This document shows, piece after piece, positions 1-5,404 of a DNA stretch of 8,661 nucleotides. The notes beneath the pieces were generated by a model. It saw only the letters and a list, made by a program, of their open reading frames with translations, ran no database searches and was not told the DNA's origin. Both the position numbers and the translations under genes were made by a program. The number at the start of each line of letters is the position of its first letter. The stretch's first letter is position 1. The stretch comes from an uncultured Lachnospiraceae bacterium (GTDB lineage Bacteria; Bacillota; Clostridia; Lachnospirales; Lachnospiraceae), in the NCBI GenBank assembly GCA_905236545.1, contig CAJOQO010000248.1:1-8661 (forward strand), read 5' to 3'.

Positions 1-12
1 GATCATTCCCAT
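1..12 (-). CDS. Start of a divergent gene, truncated by the window edge
   Basis: Read on the minus strand, positions 12 to 1 give ATG GGA ATG ATC (Met-Gly-Met-Ile). An AAGGGAG ribosome binding site lies at 28-22, 9 nt upstream of the ATG, which is good spacing. An extended -10 element facing the same way is found at 69-61, which would give a leader of about 40 nt. Only four codons are visible, so nothing can be said about the product. The reading as a gene start rests entirely on the ribosome binding site, the ATG and the promoter placement. A second ATG two codons in could be the true start, but its spacing to the ribosome binding site is poorer. Confidence 0.5.
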
Positions 13-60
13 AAGACTCAACTCCCTTCTGTATTGCATGCGCGTAATTCAGTTAAACCG

Positions 61-69
61 AGTATATCA
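61..69 (-). promoter_or_regulatory. Extended -10 promoter element for the divergent leftward gene
   Basis: The minus strand reads TGATATACT from 69 to 61, which fits the extended -10 form TGnTATAAT with one mismatch. The hexamer 17 bp upstream is TGGAAT (89-84), a poor -35 match, as is common for extended -10 promoters. The expected transcript start near 54 lies about 40 nt ahead of the ATG at 12. The element overlaps the left end of the 65-94 palindrome. Confidence 0.45.
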
Positions 70-94
70 TGGAATGAAGCTTCATTCCATGATA
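65..94. repeat. Perfect 30-bp palindrome, probable operator between divergent genes
   Basis: Positions 65-79 (TATCATGGAATGAAG) are the exact reverse complement of positions 80-94, with no spacer, and the centre is a HindIII-like AAGCTT. Neither flank has a T-run, so it does not look like an intrinsic terminator. It lies between the start of a leftward gene and a rightward nuclease operon, and its two ends overlap outward-facing -10 elements. A dimeric regulator bound here would cover the spacer and -35 zone of both promoters. I do not recognise the half-site (ATGGAATGAAG) as the target of a named regulator. The operator role is inferred. Confidence 0.6.
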
Positions 95-98
95 AAAT
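90..98 (+). promoter_or_regulatory. Extended -10 promoter element for the yhaO-yhaN operon
   Basis: The plus strand reads TGATAAAAT, matching TGnTATAAT with one mismatch. By the symmetry of the palindrome, the hexamer 17 bp upstream is again TGGAAT (70-75). Transcription would start near 105, leaving a leader of about 105 nt before the nuclease start codon. The element overlaps the right end of the palindrome, so both divergent promoters would be blocked or activated by the same bound protein. Confidence 0.45.
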
Positions 99-173
99 GC
101 GGTAAGAGTCGGAGGCTCTGTGTGTGGAGTAAAGAAGTCAGGTTGTTCCCTGTAACAAGCCGGGAAGGAGTGC

Positions 174-202
174 GAAAACCGGAGTTTTCCTGAGGAAAGG
201 AG
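174..202 (+). promoter_or_regulatory. Leader with two mutually exclusive small hairpins and the yhaO ribosome binding site
   Basis: The ribosome binding site AAAGGAG is at 196-202, 8 nt before the ATG at 211, and fixes that start. Just upstream, GAAAAC (174-179) can pair with GTTTTC (184-189) around the loop CGGA. The same T-rich strand, TTTTCC (185-190), can instead pair with GGAAAG (194-199) across a 3-nt loop, with one G-U pair, and would cover part of the ribosome binding site. The pairings are visible in the sequence. Both stems are only 6 bp, so a regulatory role is speculative. Confidence 0.35.
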
Positions 203-210
203 CAGAACCG

Positions 211-1269
211 ATGAAGTTTCTGCATATGGCGGATGTCCATCTGGGATGTGTGCCGGATGGCCGGATGGAATGGGCGGCAGAGCGGAAAAGAGAGCTGTGG
301 GAAACGTTCCGCGATACCATTGCGGATGCGGACCGGATGAAGGCAGACCTGGTACTGATCGCGGGTGATCTGTTTCACAGCCCTCCCGGAGTGGAAGAAC
401 TGAGGGAGGTAAACTACCTTCTGGGTTCTTATCCGCAGATCTGCTTTGCGCTGATCGCGGGCAACCATGATTACTGCAGCGCGGACAGCGCGTGGGAGGA
501 CTTTGCGTTTGCTCCCAATGTAGCTTTTCTTGGCAGCGCGGAAGCGGAATGCATCCGCTTCCCTTCGCTTTCCTGCGAAGTATATGGATTCTCCTATGAC
601 AGGGCCCAGATCACGGAAAGCAGGGCGGACAGGCTGCGCCCCGCAGAAAACGGGTATTTCCATATCCTGCTTGTGCATGGCGGCGACCGCAACCATATTC
701 CGCTGGATCCGCGGCTGCTGGCGGAGAGCAGATTCGACTATATCGCGCTGGGGCACATTCACAGGCCTTCCGTCGTGATACCGGATCTTGCGCTGTATCC
801 GGGCGCATTGTCTCCCATAGACGCGGGGGATGAAGGACCTCATGGCTATCTGGTGGGAGAAACCCATGGAAAAGAGGTGAAGGTACGCTTTGTCAAAAAG
901 GCAATGAGAGAGTATGTATCTGCCGTGGTACCGTGCGACGAGTCTGACACCGTCTTTTCGATCCGGGACCGGGTGCAGGACACCATTGAGAAAAGAGGAA
1001 GGCAGAATCTGTACCGGATCACCGTCAGTGGCCAGAGGAACCCGGCTGTTTCATTTGATACGGAGCTGATCCGGTCCGCGGGGATGATCCTGGACGTGAG
1101 AGACGAATCCACGCCGGCGTTCCATATGGAGGAGCTGAAGGAACGTTACCGGGGACAGCTGATCGGCCGCTATATTGAGAGCTTCGGGGAACCCGGAGCA
1201 GGGAGCGTCGAAGAACAGGCGCTGCGGTACGGGCTGGAGGCTTTGCTTTTGGGCAGCGGGGGACACTGA
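211..1269 (+). CDS. yhaO: SbcD/YhaO-like metallophosphoesterase, predicted DNA exonuclease subunit
   Basis: This 352-residue cytoplasmic protein has all the metal-binding motifs of the Mre11/SbcD calcineurin-like phosphoesterase fold. They are D8-x-H10 (MADVHLG), GD at 52-53 (IAGDLF), GNHD at 84-87, H156 (LLVHGG) and GHIH at 181-184. The nuclease domain takes up roughly residues 1-210. The remainder resembles the capping and C-terminal region seen in YhaO. By family knowledge it should use two Mn ions to cut DNA ends or hairpins together with an SbcC-like ATPase, and that partner gene starts at the very next base. It is a little shorter than B. subtilis YhaO (about 400 residues). The start is set by AAAGGAG at 196-202. 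Classical SbcD is the alternative name; YhaO is preferred because the partner is YhaN-like in its ends and modest in size. Confidence 0.85.
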   Translation: MKFLHMADVHLGCVPDGRMEWAAERKRELWETFRDTIADADRMKADLVLIAGDLFHSPPGVEELREVNYLLGSYPQICFALIAGNHDYCSADSAWEDFAFAPNVAFLGSAEAECIRFPSLSCEVYGFSYDRAQITESRADRLRPAENGYFHILLVHGGDRNHIPLDPRLLAESRFDYIALGHIHRPSVVIPDLALYPGALSPIDAGDEGPHGYLVGETHGKEVKVRFVKKAMREYVSAVVPCDESDTVFSIRDRVQDTIEKRGRQNLYRITVSGQRNPAVSFDTELIRSAGMILDVRDESTPAFHMEELKERYRGQLIGRYIESFGEPGAGSVEEQALRYGLEALLLGSGGH

Positions 1270-3246
1270 ATGGAGATTTTACAGCTGAATCTGAAGCATT
1301 TTGGCAGATTTACGGACTACCGTCTGGATCTGCATGCAGGAATCAACATTATTTCCGGCGGCAATGAGACAGGAAAAAGCACGCTGCATGCCTTTATCCG
1401 TGCGATGCTTTACGGAATCTCCCGGAACAGGTCGAGAAGCCTGGATGAGTACCAGCTGCGGGAGCCGTGGGAGAATCCCACATACTTTGCAGGCTCCATG
1501 AAGATTCTGTATGAGGAGAAGATCTACCGGATCGACCGTAATTTCCATCGCGGCGAGGAAAGCCTTGCCGTTGTCTGCGAGACAGACGGGACACAGGCGG
1601 AGGATCCGCAGCAGGCGCTGAATGCATTTATGGGCGGTCTGAGTGAGGCTGACTTTGACAATACGGTGTTTATCCGGCAGGCACAGCCGCAGACCGCGGG
1701 ACAGCTTTCCGGACGGCTGCGGGATTACCTGATCAATCAGGAGCTTGCGGCAAAGGATACGGTGGACGTCGGCGCGGCGCAGGATCACCTGAAAAAGAAG
1801 AAAAAGGCGGTGGAAGCGGAGAAGGCGGCGGCATATGCGGCCATCGAAGGCGAGATCCGGGAGAAAACACAGGAATCAGATTATATACAGAGGGATCTTG
1901 AGCGGCTTCTCGATAAGAGGGCAAAGGAACAGGCCGGGCAGGATCCTCATTCTCCTTTCGAGAGAGTTTCCGATCCAACGGATTCTGACCAGGCAGCCGA
2001 AAACGGCCGGATCCTTTCCGGCGGAGAACGAGACACAGCCGTGCCGGACAGTGTGCAGATCAACGTCGGGGCACGGGCTGCGGGCACAGCCGGACCGGAC
2101 AGCAGCAGGGCGCCGGCCATGGGCACAGCCGGACCGGACAGCAGCAGGGCGCCGGCCATGGGCACAGCCGTGCCGGACAGTGCGGGAGGTGCGGAAGCCG
2201 GACAGACAGCCGGCGCGATGTACGAAGCTTCGGAGGAAGAAGAAAAGGAAGATACCTCCGGCGTTCTGCTTCCGGTTCTTGCGCTCCTTGCCTTCGCCGC
2301 CTCCGGGGGGCTGTGTGCCTGCGCAGTGCTGTCCTCCGGCATGAAGCTGAGAGTCCTGACCGGAGCCGGAGCGGTTCTTTTCGGAATCGCTGCCATCGTG
2401 CTGCTCTGGAGAATCCTGCATCCCGTGTCCAGAACGGAGCGGATGCTGAAGCGTATGAAGAGAGAAGCATTTCTCAACCGTCACCTGGGCTTCCGGGAAG
2501 ACCCGGAGGATCCTGAGGACAGGGCAGAGCAGCTGCGCAGAGAACGCAAAGCCCGCGAGGCCGTGGAACAGGCGCGGGAAGAGGAAGAGCGCGAAGAACG
2601 GCTGCGGGAGGAAAGGCGCAGGGCGCAGCTGGAACAGGCCATAAAAGCGGAAGAGGAAGCGGAAAGGAAACGGCGCGGGCAGGATGTGGCCCGGATCGCA
2701 AGAACCCAGGTGCTTGGCAGAGAGATCTCACAAAGAAGGGAGCAGATGGATACGCTCCGGGAAGAGCTGGAAGCCCTGTATGCGAGAAAGGCAGCCCTGA
2801 AAAGCTATGATGCGCAGATCCGGGCCATACAGCTTGCCCAGGGCCGTATCAGTGAGCTTGCGGGAAATCTCTACCATGAGACCGGTGCGGGATTCGCCGA
2901 AAAGGGATCCGCGCTGCTTGCCGCCCTGACAGACGGACAGTATACCCGGATCTCCCTGGATGAAAAGATGCTGGTAAGGCTGAATACCCCGGACAGACTG
3001 CTTACGCTCGAACAGGTCAGCTTCGGCACCATGAATCAGGTTTATTTCGCGATGCGGATCACCGCGGCCGATCTTCTCTCGGGCGGAGCAAGGATCCCGA
3101 TCATTCTGGATGAGCCGTTTGCGATGTATGACGAAGAGCGCCTGGAGAAAGCACTCCGGTATCTGTCCGGCCTTCCCCGGCAGGTGATCCTGTTCTCGTG
3201 CCAGACCCGGGAGCTGGATCTGCTGTCCTCGATCCGCCGCAGATGA
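1270..3246 (+). CDS. yhaN: SbcC/Rad50-like ATPase of the YhaN type with a membrane hairpin
   Basis: This 658-residue protein has the split ATPase head of SbcC/Rad50 proteins. Walker A is at 30-37 (GGNETGKS), a Q-loop-like FIRQAQ at 134-139, the signature VSFGTMNQ at 583-590, and Walker B with D-loop IILDEPFAMYDEERL at 611-625. Between the halves lie a short coiled-coil arm (about 165-222), a Gly/Ala/Pro-rich region with a tandem repeat (about 225-330), two hydrophobic helices (about 332-353 and 363-381), and a highly charged Glu/Arg coiled coil (about 410-530). The protein should drive the nuclease encoded upstream. The ATG follows the upstream TGA with no gap, so translation is probably coupled, with only a weak GGGGG (1258-1262) ahead. 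It is much shorter than B. subtilis YhaN (over 900 residues), mainly in the coiled-coil arms, and has no hook-like CxxC motif. The membrane hairpin suggests anchoring at the membrane, which is an inference from hydrophobicity. Confidence 0.85.
   Translation: MEILQLNLKHFGRFTDYRLDLHAGINIISGGNETGKSTLHAFIRAMLYGISRNRSRSLDEYQLREPWENPTYFAGSMKILYEEKIYRIDRNFHRGEESLAVVCETDGTQAEDPQQALNAFMGGLSEADFDNTVFIRQAQPQTAGQLSGRLRDYLINQELAAKDTVDVGAAQDHLKKKKKAVEAEKAAAYAAIEGEIREKTQESDYIQRDLERLLDKRAKEQAGQDPHSPFERVSDPTDSDQAAENGRILSGGERDTAVPDSVQINVGARAAGTAGPDSSRAPAMGTAGPDSSRAPAMGTAVPDSAGGAEAGQTAGAMYEASEEEEKEDTSGVLLPVLALLAFAASGGLCACAVLSSGMKLRVLTGAGAVLFGIAAIVLLWRILHPVSRTERMLKRMKREAFLNRHLGFREDPEDPEDRAEQLRRERKAREAVEQAREEEEREERLREERRRAQLEQAIKAEEEAERKRRGQDVARIARTQVLGREISQRREQMDTLREELEALYARKAALKSYDAQIRAIQLAQGRISELAGNLYHETGAGFAEKGSALLAALTDGQYTRISLDEKMLVRLNTPDRLLTLEQVSFGTMNQVYFAMRITAADLLSGGARIPIILDEPFAMYDEERLEKALRYLSGLPRQVILFSCQTRELDLLSSIRRR
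2083..2180 (+). repeat. Two exact 39-bp tandem repeats plus a partial copy inside yhaN
   Basis: Positions 2083-2121 and 2122-2160 are identical 39-bp units, each encoding GTAGPDSSRAPAM (residues 272-284 and 285-297). A partial third copy follows at 2161-2180 (GTAVPDS), and a related TAVPDS element sits upstream near 2034-2052. Because 39 is divisible by three, changes in copy number would keep the reading frame. The repeat is in the Gly/Ala/Pro-rich, presumably disordered linker just before the membrane hairpin. The exact identity of two units at DNA level suggests recent duplication or ongoing slippage. Confidence 0.9.
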
Positions 3247-3292
3247 CCGCGCTTTCGTGTGCCGCACCCCGGCTGAGCTCTTTGCCGCGTCC

Positions 3293-3321
3293 TTGACATT
3301 TGGAAGCCCGGCAGGTATGAT
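3293..3321 (+). promoter_or_regulatory. Near-consensus sigma-A promoter of the purO-purH operon
   Basis: A perfect -35 TTGACA (3293-3298) is followed, after exactly 17 bp, by TATGAT (3316-3321), which matches TATAAT at five of six positions. Transcription should start near 3328, about 37 nt before the purO ATG. The promoter begins 46 bp after the yhaN stop codon. I see no convincing terminator hairpin between the stop and the promoter, so some read-through from the nuclease operon is possible. The leader is too short for a riboswitch. Confidence 0.85.
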
Positions 3322-3350
3322 TTCCACGTTGCCCGAGAATACATCTGATG

Positions 3351-3358
3351 AAGGAAGG
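3351..3358 (+). promoter_or_regulatory. Ribosome binding site that fixes the purO start
   Basis: AAGGAAGG ends 6 nt before the ATG at 3365. The reading frame is open further upstream to an ATG at 3257, but that start would lie ahead of the promoter, so the transcript starting near 3328 could not include it. Confidence 0.75.
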
Positions 3359-3364
3359 AAATCG

Positions 3365-4096
3365 ATGACAATAAAAACTCTTTCGGAAGAACTGGCAAAC
3401 AACCCCTACCCGGGACGCGGTATCGTGGCCGGTCGTTCAGAAGATGGACGGCACGCGGTAACCGCGTATTTTATTATGGGAAGATCCGCAAACAGCAGAA
3501 ACCGGATCTTTGTCCCGGACGGTGAGGGGATCCGCACACAGGCCTGCGACCCGTCAAAGATGGAAGACCCAGGCCTGATTATCTACGCGCCGGGGCGCGT
3601 GCTTGGAACGAATACCATTGTCACGAACGGAGACCAGACAGACACCATCTGTCAGGGGCTCATGGAAGGGAAAACCTTCGGGGAGGCACTCAGAAAGCGT
3701 ACCTTTGAGCCGGACGCGCCGAACTACACCCCCAGGATCTCAGCGCTCCTGGACGTGCGCGGAGGAGAATACGAATACCGCCTGAGCATCCTCAAGAGCG
3801 CGGATGGGGATCCGTCCTCCTGTGCACGCTTTACATTCACCTACGAGAACCCGAGGGCGGGAGAAGGCCATTACCTGCATACCTACCTGACAGACGGGGA
3901 TCCGCTTCCCAGCTTCGAAGGAGAGCCGGAACGTGTGGATATCCGGGGAGAGATCGATGCATTTACGAACCTCATCTGGGAGAACCTGAACAAGGAGAAT
4001 AAGATATCACTGTTTGTCCGCTACATTGATATCCGGACCGGGCGATATGAGACAAGGATCGTCAATCAATATAAAGCGGCAGTGCAGGATTCATGA
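3365..4096 (+). CDS. purO: IMP cyclohydrolase, PurO type
   Basis: This 243-residue cytoplasmic enzyme is predicted to close FAICAR to IMP, the last step of de novo purine synthesis. The family assignment rests on NPYPGRG (13-19), the GRS...SRNR stretch (39-46), TNGDQTD (87-93) and PNYTPRI (119-125), which resemble the nucleotide-binding motifs of archaeal PurO. It has no similarity to the MGS-like cyclohydrolase domain of bifunctional PurH. It is somewhat longer than archaeal PurO (about 200 residues), mainly at the C-terminus. The gene lies 33 bp upstream of a formyltransferase that makes its substrate. This pairing strongly supports the function and suggests one transcript from the promoter at 3293-3321. 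The start is set by AAGGAAGG at 3351-3358. Confidence 0.85.
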   Translation: MTIKTLSEELANNPYPGRGIVAGRSEDGRHAVTAYFIMGRSANSRNRIFVPDGEGIRTQACDPSKMEDPGLIIYAPGRVLGTNTIVTNGDQTDTICQGLMEGKTFGEALRKRTFEPDAPNYTPRISALLDVRGGEYEYRLSILKSADGDPSSCARFTFTYENPRAGEGHYLHTYLTDGDPLPSFEGEPERVDIRGEIDAFTNLIWENLNKENKISLFVRYIDIRTGRYETRIVNQYKAAVQDS

Positions 4097-4129
4097 GGAA
4101 ACCGGAAAATGTGACTGGGAGGATCGGAA

Positions 4130-5311
4130 ATGAAGGAACTGTCATTAAAATACGGATGCAACCCGAACCAGAAACCGTCCCGGGTCTTTATGGAAAATGG
4201 AAAAGACCTGCCGGTTCAGGTTCTGAACGGCAGACCGGGATATATTAATCTGCTGGATGCAATGAATGGCTGGCAGCTGGTCAGAGAGCTGAAGCGGGAG
4301 ACCTCACTGCCTTCCGCTGCTTCTTTTAAGCATGTTTCTCCGGCCGGGGCGGCAGTCGGCCTCCCCCTGTCTGACGTGCTGAGAAAGATCTGCCGGGTCG
4401 ATGACCTGAAGCAGGATCTCTCGCCGCTGGCCTGCGCGTATGCCCGGGCAAGAGGAGCGGACCGGATGAGCTCTTTCGGAGACTTTGTCGCGCTGTCGGA
4501 TGAATGCGACGAGGATACCGCGCTTGTGATCAAGAGAGAGGTTTCGGACGGCGTGATCGCGCCGGGATATTCCGGGAAGGCGCTTGAGATCCTGAAGGCA
4601 AAGAAGAAAGGAAACTATGTGGTCCTGCAGATGGATCCGTCCTACGAGCCTGATCCCGCGGAACGGAAGATGGTCTACGGCGTCACCTTTGAACAGGGCA
4701 GGCAGAACCTGGTGATCGATGACGATTTCCTGAAGAATATCGTCACCAGGAACCGTGAACTCAGTGAGGCGGCGATCCGGGACATCAAGATCTCGCTGAT
4801 CACATTGAAATATACACAGTCCAATTCCGTGTGCTACGTCAGGGACGGGCAGGCGATCGGAATCGGCGCCGGACAGCAGTCCAGGATTCATTGTACCCGG
4901 CTTGCGGGATCGAAGGCAGACAACTGGTATCTGAGACAGAGCGAAAAAGTCCTGAATCTCCCGTTCCGCGAGGGGATCGGGAGAGCGGAAAAAGACAACG
5001 CGATCGATGTCTATATCGGCGAATGGCCGGAAGATGTACTCAGGGACGGCGCCTGGCAGAAGGTATTTACCGAGAGACCTCCGGAATATACGAAGGAAGA
5101 GAAGAGAGCATGGCTGGATACGCTGAAGGACGTGACGCTGGGGTCGGACGCATTTTTCCCCTTCCCGGACAATATCGACAGGGCGTATAAGAGCGGAGTG
5201 AAATATGTCGCGCAGCCGGGAGGCAGCATCCGGGACGACCTTGTGATCGAGCGCTGCGATCAGTACGGGATGGTGATGGTATTCACGGGGATCCGTCTGT
5301 TCCACCACTGA
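4130..5311 (+). CDS. purH: AICAR formyltransferase (free-standing PurH transformylase domain)
   Basis: This 393-residue enzyme is predicted to transfer a formyl group from 10-formyl-THF to AICAR, giving FAICAR for the cyclohydrolase encoded just upstream. It matches the AICAR transformylase part of PurH. The N-terminal motif LKYGCNPNQ is at 6-14, and the catalytic Lys-His pair K67-H68 lies in FKHVSPAG. It continues with KYTQSNSV (227-234), GIGAGQQSR (244-252), FFPFPDNID (342-350), AQPGGSIRDD (361-370) and a typical C-terminus VFTGIRLFHH. The whole N-terminal cyclohydrolase domain of classical PurH is absent. This is a natural domain boundary and not a truncation, since the ATG has its own TGGGAGG ribosome binding site (4116-4122, 7 nt spacing) and purO supplies the missing activity. 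It is co-oriented with purO with a 33-bp gap and is probably co-transcribed. Confidence 0.9.
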   Translation: MKELSLKYGCNPNQKPSRVFMENGKDLPVQVLNGRPGYINLLDAMNGWQLVRELKRETSLPSAASFKHVSPAGAAVGLPLSDVLRKICRVDDLKQDLSPLACAYARARGADRMSSFGDFVALSDECDEDTALVIKREVSDGVIAPGYSGKALEILKAKKKGNYVVLQMDPSYEPDPAERKMVYGVTFEQGRQNLVIDDDFLKNIVTRNRELSEAAIRDIKISLITLKYTQSNSVCYVRDGQAIGIGAGQQSRIHCTRLAGSKADNWYLRQSEKVLNLPFREGIGRAEKDNAIDVYIGEWPEDVLRDGAWQKVFTERPPEYTKEEKRAWLDTLKDVTLGSDAFFPFPDNIDRAYKSGVKYVAQPGGSIRDDLVIERCDQYGMVMVFTGIRLFHH

Positions 5312-5355
5312 TCAGGTTATTTTGTAATGATTCAGCACCCCCTGGAATTGCTTAT

Positions 5356-5404
5356 GCTCCAGACAGATAAGCTTGCTTATCTGTCTGGAGCGGCCTGCTT
5401 TTTT
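5356..5404. terminator. 17-bp perfect hairpin between convergent operons, followed by a T-run on the plus strand
   Basis: Positions 5356-5372 (GCTCCAGACAGATAAGC) pair perfectly with 5375-5391 around a TT loop. On the plus strand a run of six T (5399-5404) follows, but only after the 7-nt spacer GGCCTGC, so it is not a textbook intrinsic terminator. On the minus strand no T-run follows the stem. It lies 44 bp after the purH stop codon, and its right arm contains the stop codon and last codons of the convergent PRPP synthetase gene. The most likely role is termination of the purO-purH transcript, with the same stem protecting or ending the opposing one. Confidence 0.7.

Noticed and set aside
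65..94. Palindrome read as an intrinsic terminator
   Set aside because: There is no loop and no T-run on either side, and it lies between gene starts, not gene ends.
82..867. Long open frame on the minus strand, 261 codons
   Set aside because: It is antisense to the nuclease gene, which has all the metal motifs and a proper ribosome binding site. The frame shows no recognisable domain.
1876..2484. Overlapping minus-strand frames across the repeat region of yhaN
   Set aside because: They arise from the GC-rich low-complexity repeat read in other frames. The forward frame links both ATPase halves without interruption.
3257..3364. Upstream ATG that would lengthen the IMP cyclohydrolase by 36 residues
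   Set aside because: The extension contains the -35 and -10 elements, and the expected transcript starts after that ATG. The ATG at 3365 has a good ribosome binding site.
4304..5308. Minus-strand frame of 334 codons
   Set aside because: It is fully antisense to the AICAR formyltransferase and has no family features.
4130..5311. Formyltransferase as a broken, N-terminally truncated purH
   Set aside because: It begins at a natural domain boundary with its own ribosome binding site, and a cyclohydrolase gene precedes it, so it is a functional single-domain gene.
5342..5362. Alternative pairing of CTGGA (5342-5346) with TCCAG (5358-5362), as in an antiterminator
   Set aside because: The stem is only 5 bp and far weaker than the 17-bp stem it would have to compete with.
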